Positions 1 to 8,208 of a DNA stretch of 64,000 nt are shown here, piece by piece. A model generated the notes under the pieces. It saw only the letters and a program-made list of their open reading frames with translations, was not told where the DNA came from and did not search any database. Position numbers and translations under genes: made by a program. The stretch's first letter is position 1. Every line of letters starts with the position of its first letter. Source of the DNA: Halogeometricum sp. S1BR25-6 (GTDB lineage: Archaea; Halobacteriota; Halobacteria; Halobacteriales; Haloferacaceae); the NCBI RefSeq assembly GCF_031624495.1, contig NZ_JAMQOP010000001.1, forward strand, positions 1,364,001-1,428,000, written 5' to 3'.

Positions 1-131
1 CCGTCGGAAATCGGCTTCGGCCCGCTTCCTGTTCAGTGTCAACAGTCACCAATCATACGGACCCCAATTCTGAGTGTACGTATAATCGCCATATAGTGAG
101 GATTAAGGTCATCCCCAACAAGGGGGGTGAT

Positions 132-1163
132 ATGGAGACGCGTAAGGTCCAGCGGCTGGGTCCGTCGACGCTGGCCATGACGTTACCGGCGGAGTGGGCG
201 AAGGAGCACAACGTGAACAAAGGCGACGAGGTGTCCCTCCGGATGGGTGGGAAGGGGACGCTCACCGTCCTGCCGGAGTCGGCGAGTCAGGAGGACGCGC
301 TGGCGACGATTCGCGCCGACGCCCTCAACGCGGACGCCCTCGAACGCGCCATCGTCGCGCAGTACGTGCTCGGCCGGCGGGTCATCCACATCGAAAAGAG
401 CGAGGGGGCACTCGACTCCGAGCACATCAACGCCGTCTACCGCGCGGAGACGCAACTGATGGGTCTCGGCGTCATCGAGGAGACGCCCGAACGCATCGCC
501 ATCCGCTGTTCGGTGGACCCGGAGGACTTCACACTCGACAACCTCCTCGAACGGTTGGAGAACACGGGAAGCACGATGCGGGGCGAGGCGATAAAGGCGC
601 TCGCGCACGGGAACGCCGACTTGGCTCAGCGAGCCCTCAACCGCGAGCGACAGGCGAACAAGATATTCGTCCTCCTGCTTCGCCTCATCTTCACGGCCTA
701 CCAGAACCCGAACCTCTGCCGCGCTGTCGGCCTCGAATCGGGCTTCCCCCTCATCGGCTACCGTTCGGTGGCGAAGAACCTCGAACTCACGGCCGACAAC
801 GCCGAGGACATCGCCGAAATCGTGATGGACGCCGAGGGGCACACCCTCGACGTCGACTCGACGACGATGCGCCGCATCCGCGAGTTCACCGACCAAGTCG
901 ACGAGATAACCAGCAAGGCGGTGCAGTCGGTGGTCGAACGCGACTACGACCTGACCGTCGAGTGCCGCGAACTGTTCCGCGATATCCGCGACAAAGAACA
1001 GGACATCCTCAGCGACCTCCCGGAGATGGACAACGAGCAACTCCTCCAGATACGCGAGGTGCTCGTCAGCCTCCAGCAGACCGCTCAGTACGCCATGCGG
1101 AACGCGGAGATAGCGGCAAACCTCGCGCTGAACGAGGAGTCCGACCACGTCACCATCGGCTGA
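132..1163 (+). CDS. AbrB/PhoU-type phosphate uptake regulator
   Basis: 343 aa. The N-terminus (about residues 1-50, beginning METRKVQRLGPSTLAMTLP) is an AbrB/SpoVT-like swapped-hairpin DNA-binding fold. The rest is all-helical with two PhoU-like repeats, an architecture common in haloarchaeal PhoU regulators. In this family PhoU proteins sense or regulate Pst phosphate transport; no pst gene is in view, so the target is inferred. I chose the ATG at 132 because GGGGGTGAT lies immediately upstream, an almost perfect match to the 16S anti-Shine-Dalgarno. A TATA-like stretch (GTATAATC, about 79-86) sits some 50 bases before the start. The frame stays open upstream to 36, but that extension has no family similarity. 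Confidence 0.85.
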   Translation: METRKVQRLGPSTLAMTLPAEWAKEHNVNKGDEVSLRMGGKGTLTVLPESASQEDALATIRADALNADALERAIVAQYVLGRRVIHIEKSEGALDSEHINAVYRAETQLMGLGVIEETPERIAIRCSVDPEDFTLDNLLERLENTGSTMRGEAIKALAHGNADLAQRALNRERQANKIFVLLLRLIFTAYQNPNLCRAVGLESGFPLIGYRSVAKNLELTADNAEDIAEIVMDAEGHTLDVDSTTMRRIREFTDQVDEITSKAVQSVVERDYDLTVECRELFRDIRDKEQDILSDLPEMDNEQLLQIREVLVSLQQTAQYAMRNAEIAANLALNEESDHVTIG

Positions 1164-1212
1164 CCGATTCGGGAATTTTCTTCGGCGTACGGCGAGCGAA
1201 GGCGAGAGCGGC

Positions 1213-2397
1213 TTATTCTATCGGTTCGACGGAGAACAGGCCGTCGTCCTCGGTGGCGGCGTCCGTCGCCGTCTCGCCGGTCGGCGTTTCTCCCCCACCG
1301 AGGAGTCCGTCGTCGCTCCCGTCACCGCCGGCGGAAGTCGCCGTCTCCGTTCTCGTTTTCGTCTCCGTCTCTGTCTCGGGTTCCGTCCCCGACGTCTCAG
1401 CCGAGTCGTCACCGGCCGTCGCGTTCCCCGTCTCCGCCGTCGGCTTCGTCCCGAAGATGTCCGTCTCGACCGTCCGTTCGTACGTCAGGGCGTCCAGCGG
1501 AACGCGGAACGTCTCCCCGCCCGCGTCGAGGCGGGCGTGGAACGTCATCCGCAGGTCGCTCACCTGATTCCGTTCGAGGTGGCTCACCCACCACTCGTCG
1601 AGGTTCTCGTTACGGAGGAACGTCGTCGTCCGCACCGTTCGCGTCGATTTCGGCGGAATCACGTACGCGGACTCGCTCGTGCCGGTTCCGAGCGTCACGT
1701 CGTTCATGGAGACGTCGTACCCGATTCGGGAGACGGTTATCGGGTAGGGTTTCGGGTTGCGGACGACGAACGTCAGTTCGAGCGCCGTCGTCGACTCGTT
1801 CACCGTCCCCCACGCCGCGCGCGTCTCGTCGACGTAGAGCACGGGGTCGGAGACGAGAGGAGCGTTCGCGTCCACCGGCCGCGTCTCCGTCGAGTCGAAC
1901 TGCGACAGCATGTCGGTGTCCACCTCGCGCGTGACGTTCGGCGCGTCGAACGTCCGACCGAGCGTCGCCGAGCGAACCGTCGGGTCGACGCTGACGACGG
2001 TGTGTTCGCCGTTGCGGACGTGCGACCGCCACCACGGGGCGATGCGTTCGTTCGACATCTCCGTCGTCGCGTTCACCGTGGCGTTCCCGGCGTCGACGGC
2101 GACGCCCGATTGCTCGCCGCTCGCCATCCGCACGTCGTTCATCCACACGTCGTATCCGACGGTCACGCCGCCGAGTTCGACCCCGATGGGGTTGGGGTTC
2201 GACACCCCGATGGTCGTCTCGACCACCGTCGTCTCCTCGGTCACGTTTCCGAAGCGGTTCTCGACGCCCGATACCGCGGGCGCGCCGACGACGCCGGCGG
2301 CGAGCATCCCGCCGCACAGAACGAGGAACACCGCGGCCACGGTACCGACGACTCGGAACCGACTCCCGAGACACAGCGATACGGTCCGTTCGATCAT
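1213..2397 (-). CDS. Membrane-anchored LEA14-like (LEA_2) protein
   Basis: 394 aa. A hydrophobic N-terminal segment (about residues 15-40) is a signal or anchor, followed by two LEA14/water-stress (LEA_2) beta-sandwich repeats. Each repeat carries the recognisable pattern of a ligand-free 'NP' segment: SNPNPIGVELGGVTVGYDV in the first and RNPKPYPITVSRIGYDVSM in the second. The last 70 or so residues are a low-complexity Thr/Glu/Gly tail, probably disordered. The family is linked to desiccation or stress tolerance, but the biochemical role in archaea is unknown. The protein probably faces outside the membrane. The start at 2397 (MIERTVSLCLG) puts charged residues right before the hydrophobic stretch; an upstream in-frame start at 2424 is possible. 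Confidence 0.75.
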   Translation of the reverse strand: MIERTVSLCLGSRFRVVGTVAAVFLVLCGGMLAAGVVGAPAVSGVENRFGNVTEETTVVETTIGVSNPNPIGVELGGVTVGYDVWMNDVRMASGEQSGVAVDAGNATVNATTEMSNERIAPWWRSHVRNGEHTVVSVDPTVRSATLGRTFDAPNVTREVDTDMLSQFDSTETRPVDANAPLVSDPVLYVDETRAAWGTVNESTTALELTFVVRNPKPYPITVSRIGYDVSMNDVTLGTGTSESAYVIPPKSTRTVRTTTFLRNENLDEWWVSHLERNQVSDLRMTFHARLDAGGETFRVPLDALTYERTVETDIFGTKPTAETGNATAGDDSAETSGTEPETETETKTRTETATSAGGDGSDDGLLGGGETPTGETATDAATEDDGLFSVEPIE

Positions 2398-2527
2398 TAG
2401 CTTCGAGATACAGTACAGATACAAAAAATGTCGTGAAAATGTATCTGTCTGTGACGACAGACGGCTCCTCGCTCGGCGTGCCGGCGGGTGTCGAATGAAC
2501 TAAGTCGGAGCCACCGAACTCCGAGAT

Positions 2528-2710
2528 ATGCAGACGCAGGACATTCAGTCGGACAAGGGAATCGGCTTCGCGGTGCTGTTCTCCGTTCTCACGATAATGG
2601 CCGCCGCCTGGATGGTCGCCGCGGGCGACCAACTTACGACCGCGCTCTCGTTCGCCGTCGCCATCATCGCCGCTTGTCTCGCCGTCGTCGGCGCGCAGGC
2701 GTTCTGGTGA
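2528..2710 (+). CDS. Small two-helix membrane protein
   Basis: 60 aa. A short polar N-terminus (MQTQDIQSDKGIGF) is followed by two hydrophobic segments, about residues 13-31 and 38-57, so it should be a two-span inner-membrane protein. It resembles short haloarchaeal membrane proteins of unknown function (I think the DUF7525 group, from memory). It stands alone, with the LEA14-like gene diverging upstream and a small DNA-binding-type protein downstream. No function can be given. Haloarchaeal codon use and third-position GC support it as a real gene. Confidence 0.65.
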   Translation: MQTQDIQSDKGIGFAVLFSVLTIMAAAWMVAAGDQLTTALSFAVAIIAACLAVVGAQAFW

Positions 2711-2778
2711 CTCCTCGAAAATTTGACTAATGTCTGACGAAAACCGTTAAGAGCCGAACTCCCTTACCACCGGTGAAA

Positions 2779-3003
2779 ATGAGTGAGTACACCGACGAAG
2801 AACAGCGGATCATCGCCTACCTGCGCGAGAGCGTCGGCGCGGGCGAGCGATACTTCCGGGCGAAGAACATCGCCGAGGCTATCGGCCTCTCCGCCAAACA
2901 GGTCGGTTCGCGTCTCCCTCGACTCGCGGAAAAATCCGAGGACGTGGAGATAGAAAAGTGGGGGCGCGCCCGGTCGACGACGTGGCGCGTCACCGTCGGC
3001 TAG
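2779..3003 (+). CDS. Small winged-helix-like protein (DUF7123-type)
   Basis: 74 aa. The sequence runs YLRESVGAGERYFRAKNIAE, then AIGLSAKQVGSRLPRLAEKS, then a short beta tail ending TTWRVTVG. This reads as helix, helix-turn-helix, wing, so it is probably a small winged-helix DNA- or RNA-binding protein. Similar short proteins are found across haloarchaea without a known function (DUF7123 from memory). ATG 2779 is preferred over the in-frame GTG at 2773. A TATA-like CCGTTAAG lies about 30 bases upstream, so the mRNA is probably leaderless. Confidence 0.7.
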   Translation: MSEYTDEEQRIIAYLRESVGAGERYFRAKNIAEAIGLSAKQVGSRLPRLAEKSEDVEIEKWGRARSTTWRVTVG

Positions 3004-3043
3004 GTCGGGTGGCTTTTTTACTCCCCTCCCGTAGCCGAGGTAC

Positions 3044-3475
3044 ATGACCGTCCGCGTCAGCAGAGCGTTCGAGTTCGACGCCCCGCCGGAGGCAGTCTGG
3101 GAGTTCATCGCGGACCCCGGGCGACGCGCGGAGGCCATCAGCGTCGTCGAGAGCTACGACGTCGACCCCGAGACCAACGAGGCGACGTGGGAGGTGTCGC
3201 TTCCCATCCCCCTCGTGCGGTCGACGGCGACCGTCGAGACGGAGGACGTCGAACGCGACCCGCCGCGGTTCGTCCGCTTCGTCGGCACCTCGAAGGTGAT
3301 GCGCGTCACCGGCGAGCACACCATCGAGAAGACGGAGACGGGCAGTCGACTCCGCAACGAGTTCGTCGTCGACGGCAAACTCCCCGGCGTCGAGAGCTTC
3401 TTCAAGCGCAACCTCGACCGCGAACTCGATAACTTGGAGGCGGCGCTCCGAGCGGATCTGGAGTCGACGGCCTGA
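3044..3475 (+). CDS. SRPBCC (START/CoxG-like) family protein
   Basis: 143 aa. It starts MTVRVSRAFEFDAPPEAVWE, the classic first strand and helix of SRPBCC lipid- or hydrophobic-ligand-binding helix-grip folds, and ends with a long C-terminal helix (RNLDRELDNLEAALRADLES). The family binds small hydrophobic ligands; the ligand here cannot be predicted. A TATA-like GCTTTTTTACTC about 28 bases before the ATG suggests a leaderless transcript. It is followed by a gene-free interval. Confidence 0.8.
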   Translation: MTVRVSRAFEFDAPPEAVWEFIADPGRRAEAISVVESYDVDPETNEATWEVSLPIPLVRSTATVETEDVERDPPRFVRFVGTSKVMRVTGEHTIEKTETGSRLRNEFVVDGKLPGVESFFKRNLDRELDNLEAALRADLESTA

Positions 3476-3639
3476 CCGTCCACGTCACGTCTCACTCACT
3501 CTCCTTCCTCGGTTTCGCGTCCGGTCTCGCGTCTCTCGCTCCCGCGGGACCATCCGCCCGACCACTCCAGTGCACCGTCAGGTACCCGTCCACCGGCCGG
3601 CCCTCTGGCGGTGTGCTGCGTCTTCGCATCACCCGGAGG

Positions 3640-3870
3640 CTTTATCCACTAGCCACTCATAGCGGATATTGCCGACGTACAGACGCTTTTCTCGTCTAGT
3701 CGGCACGACCCGCCGCACCACGGCCGTAGTGAACGGGGTCCGCTACGGCATCGACGCGCTTGCGGCGTCACGCGGGCACGCCCTCGAACCCGGCGGGGGC
3801 CGACCGCATCACGGCGCCGCTTCAACCGCGCGCCTAGAACCGTACCGCGCGGCGTGAGGAAACGCCGCGC
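3640..3870 (+). other. Gene-free interval with serial hairpins; possible structured RNA
   Basis: The 485 bases between 3476 and 3960 hold no convincing coding region. Inside are several strong potential hairpins: GCCGAC (3671) paired to GTCGGC with an inner AGACG/CGTCT stem; GCCGTAG (3723) with CTACGGC (3743); and a perfect nine-base stem GCGCGGCGT (3847) with ACGCCGCGC (3862) around a GAGGAA loop. A TATA-like CTTTATCC at about 3639-3646 sits some 25 bases before the first hairpin. Together they could be a non-coding RNA of roughly 200 nt read on the plus strand. I could not match it to tRNA, RNase P RNA or SRP RNA. The limits are estimates. Confidence 0.3.
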
Positions 3871-3960
3871 ACGCGGTTCGTACTTCACGCTCTCGAACCA
3901 CGCGACCGTCCGGAACGGGAACGAAAAGAAGAGCGGAAGCGGACCGCGGTTCGGTTCCGA

Positions 3961-5490
3961 TCAGTCCTCGCGGGTCTTGATGTCCGCCGAGAGTCCTTGT
4001 GCCATCTGGATGTCCTTCGAGTTGTTCAGCGTCCACGCCGTCCGCTCGGTGACGGCCTCGATGACTTCGCGAGCGCTGGGGTAGCCGTTACCCGACTTCT
4101 TCACGCCGCCGAACGGGAGATGTACCTCCGCGCCGATACAGGGGAGGTTACCGTAGGCGAGACCGATTTCGGCGTTGTCGCGGAAGTAGTTGATCTGCCG
4201 GTAGTTCTCGGAGATGATGGCCCCGGCGAGGCCGTAGTCGGTGTCGTTGTGGATGTCGACGGCCTCCTCGATATCGCCCGAGTACTTCAGGAGGGCGACG
4301 TGGGGGCCGAACACTTCCTCGTGCGTGCAGCGGAGGTTCTCGTGTGCGTCGGCCTCGTAGACGAACGGGCCGACCCAGTGGCCGCCCTCGTGGCCCTCGG
4401 GAATCTCGTCGTCGTCGAGTTCCGTCCGGTCGACCAGCACGTTCACGTCCTCGCGTTCGGCGAGTTCGTTGTACTTGGTCACCTTCTCCTTGTGACCCTC
4501 CTCGATGAGCGGTCCCATGAACGTCTCCTCGTCGAGGGGGTCGCCGACGGAGACGTTCTTCGCGTTCTCGACGAATCGCTCTTTGAACTCGTCGTAGACG
4601 TCCTCGTGGACGACGAGTCGCTCCGAGGAGACGCAGCGCTGCCCGGTCGTCTTGAACGACGACATGACCGCCGAGTGGACGGCGACGTCGAGGTCGGCCT
4701 CCTCGGTGACGACGATGTTGTTCTTCCCGCCCATCTCGCAGGCGGCGAGTTTGCCGGGTTGGCCGCCGACCTTCGAGGCTATCTCCTGTCCGACCTCCGC
4801 GGACCCGGTGAAGAGGACGGTGTCGACGCGGTCGTCGTCGACGATGGCCTCGCCGGTGTCGCCGAAGCCCTGCACCATGTTGAACACGCCGTCGGGGATG
4901 CCCGCGTCCTCGAACATCTCGGCGATGATCTGCCCGCACCACGGCGTCTGCTCGGCAGGTTTCCAGACGACGGTGTTACCCTCGACGAGGCTGACGGCCA
5001 TGTGCCAGAAGGGGATGGCGACCGGGAAGTTCCACGGCGTGACGCACCCGACGACGCCGCGGGGCTTCCGGCGCATGTAGGCGTCCTTCGCGGGAATCTC
5101 GGAGGGCACCACGTCGCCCTTCGGGTGGCGGGCGTCGCCGGCGGCCCACTCGACCATGTGCCACGCCTCGGTGACGTCGGCCTTCCCCTCGCTTATCTCC
5201 TTGCCGCACTCCTTCGTGACGACCTCGCCCAACTCCTGGTGGCGCTCTTTCAGTTCGTGGTAGATATCCCAGAGGTACTCCGCGCGGTCGATGTGCGAGA
5301 GCGCCTGCCACTCGTCTTCGGCCTCCGTCGCGGCCGCGAGCGCCGCGTCCACGTCGTCCGGCGTGCCCCGTCGGAACTCGCCCAGCGACTCCCCGGTCGC
5401 CGGGTTCTCCGACTCGAACGTCTCCTCGCCGGTCCCGTCGGTCCACTCGCCGTCGATGTAGTGTCGGTAGACTTCGTCGTGATTCGCCAT
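3961..5490 (-). CDS. Aldehyde dehydrogenase, likely 1-pyrroline-5-carboxylate (glutamate semialdehyde) dehydrogenase
   Basis: 509 aa, normal length for the NAD(P)-dependent aldehyde dehydrogenase superfamily. The visible active site has VTPWNFPVAIPFW near residue 155, the catalytic Glu in ACEMGGKNN, and the nucleophilic Cys in FKTTGQRCVSSERLVV. The C-terminal FGGVKKSGNGYPSAREVIEAV is typical. Family alone does not fix the substrate. The neighbourhood does: proline dehydrogenase is at 6413-7243 and a Bat-type regulator between them, so oxidation of glutamate semialdehyde to glutamate in proline catabolism is the best inference. ATG 5490 is preferred over an in-frame GTG eight codons upstream. 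Confidence 0.82.
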   Translation of the reverse strand: MANHDEVYRHYIDGEWTDGTGEETFESENPATGESLGEFRRGTPDDVDAALAAATEAEDEWQALSHIDRAEYLWDIYHELKERHQELGEVVTKECGKEISEGKADVTEAWHMVEWAAGDARHPKGDVVPSEIPAKDAYMRRKPRGVVGCVTPWNFPVAIPFWHMAVSLVEGNTVVWKPAEQTPWCGQIIAEMFEDAGIPDGVFNMVQGFGDTGEAIVDDDRVDTVLFTGSAEVGQEIASKVGGQPGKLAACEMGGKNNIVVTEEADLDVAVHSAVMSSFKTTGQRCVSSERLVVHEDVYDEFKERFVENAKNVSVGDPLDEETFMGPLIEEGHKEKVTKYNELAEREDVNVLVDRTELDDDEIPEGHEGGHWVGPFVYEADAHENLRCTHEEVFGPHVALLKYSGDIEEAVDIHNDTDYGLAGAIISENYRQINYFRDNAEIGLAYGNLPCIGAEVHLPFGGVKKSGNGYPSAREVIEAVTERTAWTLNNSKDIQMAQGLSADIKTRED

Positions 5491-5610
5491 ACAGGAAGTA
5501 GTCTCGAACGTCACTTAATAATCGGCGTCCCTCCCATGGACGGCGCGCGACCGTCGAGACCGGCGGGAACAGCGAACGATATATCACCCGGTAGCGCGAG
5601 AGCGTGGTAT

Positions 5611-6351
5611 ATGAGCGCACGCGGAGCAACGCAGACGGGGACGCGTCTGACGCTCGACCTCTGGCACCCTCGGTGCTGGGCGATAGAGTCGACCAGTAAA
5701 CGTCCCGGGGGCATCCTCGCGCACGCCATCTACCACGCTCCCGAGACGGGGACCGAGACGAGCGCGGTGAACGGACTGTTCACCGCCTACGGCGACTCCG
5801 CGGGAGAGGTGGAGGCGCTTCTCGACGAGATTCAGGGCTCCGAGTACGGCGGCGAGGTCAGAGAGCTACAGGAGCGGTTCGGGCGGACGGCCGCGCGGGT
5901 CGCTCCCGGTCAGGTCGCCCGCGAGTTCTTCTTGGAGTACGACCCGCGGGAGATGATCTGTCCGACGCTGCTCGAACACGGGTTCGTCCACAGCGCCCCG
6001 ACGCGTATCGAGGACGGCACGGAGTACTGGGACGTCTGTTTCACCGGCGAACGCGGCGAGGTGGGAACGGCGCTGGACGCCGTCCGCGAGGCGTCCGGCG
6101 CGGAGATAACCGTCGAGCGCATCGCCTCCTCGGAGACGGTCGACTCGGAGCGAACGCGCCGACTCGGGACGCTGACACCGACCCAGCGGGAGGTGTTCGA
6201 ACTCGCGCGGGAGCGAGGCTACTACCAGTGGCCGCGCGGCGTCTCGACGCGCGAACTCGCCGCGGAGGCGGGCGTCTCGAAGACGACGCTGCTCGAACAC
6301 CTGCGGAAGGCCGAGTCGAAACTGCTCGACCCGGACGAAGAGGACGCCTGA
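5611..6351 (+). CDS. Bat-type HTH (HTH_10) transcriptional regulator, probably of proline catabolism
   Basis: 246 aa. The C-terminal 55 residues carry the bacterio-opsin-activator HTH: LTPTQREVFELARERGYYQWPRG is recognisable around residues 183-205, followed by VSTRELAAEAGVSKTTLLEH, the recognition helix region. The upstream 180 residues are the usual GAF-like/HTH-associated sensor portion of this haloarchaeal family. It is divergent from the aldehyde dehydrogenase (start to start 120 bases) and convergent to proline dehydrogenase, so it probably controls both in response to proline or P5C. The start at 5611 follows GCGTGGTAT; the same frame is open far upstream only because it is antisense to the dehydrogenase. 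Confidence 0.8.
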   Translation: MSARGATQTGTRLTLDLWHPRCWAIESTSKRPGGILAHAIYHAPETGTETSAVNGLFTAYGDSAGEVEALLDEIQGSEYGGEVRELQERFGRTAARVAPGQVAREFFLEYDPREMICPTLLEHGFVHSAPTRIEDGTEYWDVCFTGERGEVGTALDAVREASGAEITVERIASSETVDSERTRRLGTLTPTQREVFELARERGYYQWPRGVSTRELAAEAGVSKTTLLEHLRKAESKLLDPDEEDA

Positions 6352-6412
6352 GGGCGAAGCGGCGAGAACGGGCGGGACGAGGCAGAGCGAACGGGAAGCG
6401 GACGACTGCGGC

Positions 6413-7243
6413 TCAGCCGAGGACGGCCCGGAGCGCGAACAGGGCGTTCTCCTTTCGCTCGCGCACCCGGCGCGCGAAGTAGGAGACCCACTTCGGCCCG
6501 TAGGGGACGTACCGGTAGACCGGAACCGACCCGACGAGCCGTCGCTGGACGTTCTCGCGGACGCCCATCAGCATCTGCACCTCGAACGGCGTTCCGTACT
6601 CGCGGTGGCAGTCGACGGCGTGATTTATCATCCCGACGTCGTGGCTGCCGACGGCGACGCCGTCGTCGAACTCCCGAAAGGCGAACTCGATGTACTCGCG
6701 GTACTTCTCGTCCACCGTCGACTTCTCGCGGTAGGCCACCTCCTTCGGTTCGTCGTAGGCGCCCTTCACGAGGCGGACCTTCCCGGGCACGTCGGCGAGT
6801 CGCTCCAAGTCCTCGCCGGTGCGCCTCAGGTTCGCCTGCACGCAGACGCCCACGTCTCCGTACTCGCGGGCGTTCTCCTCGAAGGCGTCGAGCGTCGCGT
6901 CCGTGGTCTCGTGGTCCTCCATGTCGACCCAGACGAAGACGCCGCGGTCGGCCGCGTGCTCGACGATGCGGCCGAGGTTGCGCCGGAACACGTCGTCGCC
7001 GACGTCCAACCCGACCTGTGAGGGCTTCACCGAGACGCAGCAGTCGAGACCGCGTTCGTCGATTCGCTCGGCGAGTTCGAGGTACGCCTCCGTGTCCGCG
7101 GCCGCGGCGGGTCGCTCGTCGTAGTGCTCGCCGAGGAGGTTCGCGATACCGGCGATGCCCTCCCTGTTCGTCTCCGCGACGTAGTCGAGCATCGTCTCGG
7201 CATCCTCTCCGGCGACGAAGTTGTCCGCGACGGGTGGCAGCAT
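6413..7243 (-). CDS. Proline dehydrogenase (monofunctional, FAD)
   Basis: 276 aa TIM-barrel of the PRODH family. Visible landmarks are VSVKPSQVGLDV (substrate/FAD barrel strand), RLVKGAYDEPKEVAY (the conserved R-L-V-K-G-A-Y), VGSHD, FEVQMLMGVRE and YVPYGPKWVSYFARRVRERK, equivalent to the C-terminal proline-binding R-R segment of PutA. It oxidises proline to pyrroline-5-carboxylate and passes electrons to the membrane quinone pool. It is much shorter than bifunctional PutA, as in other archaea and Gram-positives, and the second enzyme is the nearby aldehyde dehydrogenase. Confidence 0.9.
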   Translation of the reverse strand: MLPPVADNFVAGEDAETMLDYVAETNREGIAGIANLLGEHYDERPAAAADTEAYLELAERIDERGLDCCVSVKPSQVGLDVGDDVFRRNLGRIVEHAADRGVFVWVDMEDHETTDATLDAFEENAREYGDVGVCVQANLRRTGEDLERLADVPGKVRLVKGAYDEPKEVAYREKSTVDEKYREYIEFAFREFDDGVAVGSHDVGMINHAVDCHREYGTPFEVQMLMGVRENVQRRLVGSVPVYRYVPYGPKWVSYFARRVRERKENALFALRAVLG

Positions 7244-7307
7244 ACTTCGTTGGTGCGGTATGGGGTCCCTTAGAGGTCGACCCGACCATGTACGCCGTCG
7301 GTCGGGG

Positions 7308-7622
7308 TTATCCGCACCGCCGCCACTGCGCCGACGCTTCGAGGCCGGGAAGCGCCTCGCGGAGGTCCGTTTCGACGGCCCCGTAGAACCGCTCCCGACC
7401 GACCGGCGTGCGGACGCGCAGGACGTCCGTGTGGTTCGTCACGTGGAAGACGGAGAGTCGCCAGGGCGCGTCCACGTGCGTCCACTCGCTCTCACGGGAC
7501 GATTCCTCGTCGTCGACGACGCGGGAGCCCAATTCCCAACTCAGGCGGGTCAGACACCGGACGTCCAGCGGAACCGCGTCGGGGAGGGCGACGCCGTCGC
7601 CGTTCGATGCGTGGGTAGCCAT
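7308..7622 (-). CDS. Haloarchaeal hypothetical protein
   Basis: 104 aa, not recognised. A compact soluble protein with alternating hydrophobic strands (PWRLSVFHVTNHTDVLRVRT) and a helical C-terminus (GRERFYGAVETDLREALPGL). No cysteine pair, signal or membrane segment. It lies 64 bases upstream of proline dehydrogenase on the same strand and could be co-transcribed with it, but nothing ties it to proline metabolism. Acidic composition and GC-rich third positions support coding. Confidence 0.55.
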   Translation of the reverse strand: MATHASNGDGVALPDAVPLDVRCLTRLSWELGSRVVDDEESSRESEWTHVDAPWRLSVFHVTNHTDVLRVRTPVGRERFYGAVETDLREALPGLEASAQWRRCG

Positions 7623-7795
7623 ATCACGTCCCAGACAGCCCCGCGTAAAAAGAATGGTCGTTCAGGAACGATGCGCCGACCGACGACGAGGGGACGCAGA
7701 CCCACCAGGAGGACGACGTCGGGCGACAATCGAAGCCGCGCGGACGTGAGTATACGGCCACCAGAGTCACCCGTCTCGGCGGGGTATCTCGGGGT

Positions 7796-8155
7796 GTGTC
7801 AGAATCAGGACTCTCTCCGGAGGAGGAAGGCGCGCTCCGCCGCGTTCGACTCCTCGCGGACCTCATGGACGACGCCGTTACGATTCCGGGTACGAACAAG
7901 GGTATCGGTCTCGACTCCCTCATCGGTCTCGTCCCCGTCTCGGGCGACATCGTGACCGCCGCCGTCTCGCTGTACACCGTCGGCGAGGCGGTTCGGGCCG
8001 GCGCGGACAGCGGTATCATCAAGAAGATGCTGTTCAACATCGCCGTCGACCTCGGCGTCGGCTCCATCCCCGTCCTCGGGGATATCTTCGACATCTTCTG
8101 GAAGTCGAACGTTCGGAACGCTGAACTCCTCGAAGAGCACCTCACCGGCCGGTAA
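7796..8155 (+). CDS. DUF4112 family membrane-associated protein
   Basis: 119 aa. It has the DUF4112 signature: RLLADLMDDAVTIPGTNKGI, then GLDSLIGLVPVSGDIVTAAV and a second hydrophobic hairpin VDLGVGSIPVLGDIFDIFWK. The two D-x-x-x-G-x-x-P repeats flank hydrophobic segments, and the protein is probably membrane-embedded. Function of the family is unknown. It starts with GTG. The stop is followed closely by a T-rich run at about 8161, a plausible archaeal terminator. Confidence 0.8.
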   Translation: MSESGLSPEEEGALRRVRLLADLMDDAVTIPGTNKGIGLDSLIGLVPVSGDIVTAAVSLYTVGEAVRAGADSGIIKKMLFNIAVDLGVGSIPVLGDIFDIFWKSNVRNAELLEEHLTGR

Positions 8156-8159
8156 CGCG

Positions 8160-8172
8160 GTTTTTCTCTTTC
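8160..8172 (+). terminator. Oligo-T archaeal-type terminator
   Basis: A run of five T followed by CTCTTT starts five bases after the stop of the DUF4112 gene. Haloarchaeal transcripts commonly end at such T-rich tracts without a hairpin, so this is the likely 3' end of that transcript. Assignment is by position and base content only. Confidence 0.4.
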
Positions 8173-8208
8173 CGTTTCGATTCGAAGACCCCGTCGAATG
8201 GGCGACAG

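Noticed and set aside
3669-3857. 62-codon TTG-start frame in the gene-free interval
   Set aside because: No haloarchaeal acidic composition, no family match; the region is better explained by RNA hairpins or nothing.
3997-5610. Very long open frame opposite the aldehyde dehydrogenase, joined to the Bat-type regulator
   Set aside because: It is antisense to a clear gene; GC-rich third positions keep the opposite frame open. The regulator begins at ATG 5611.
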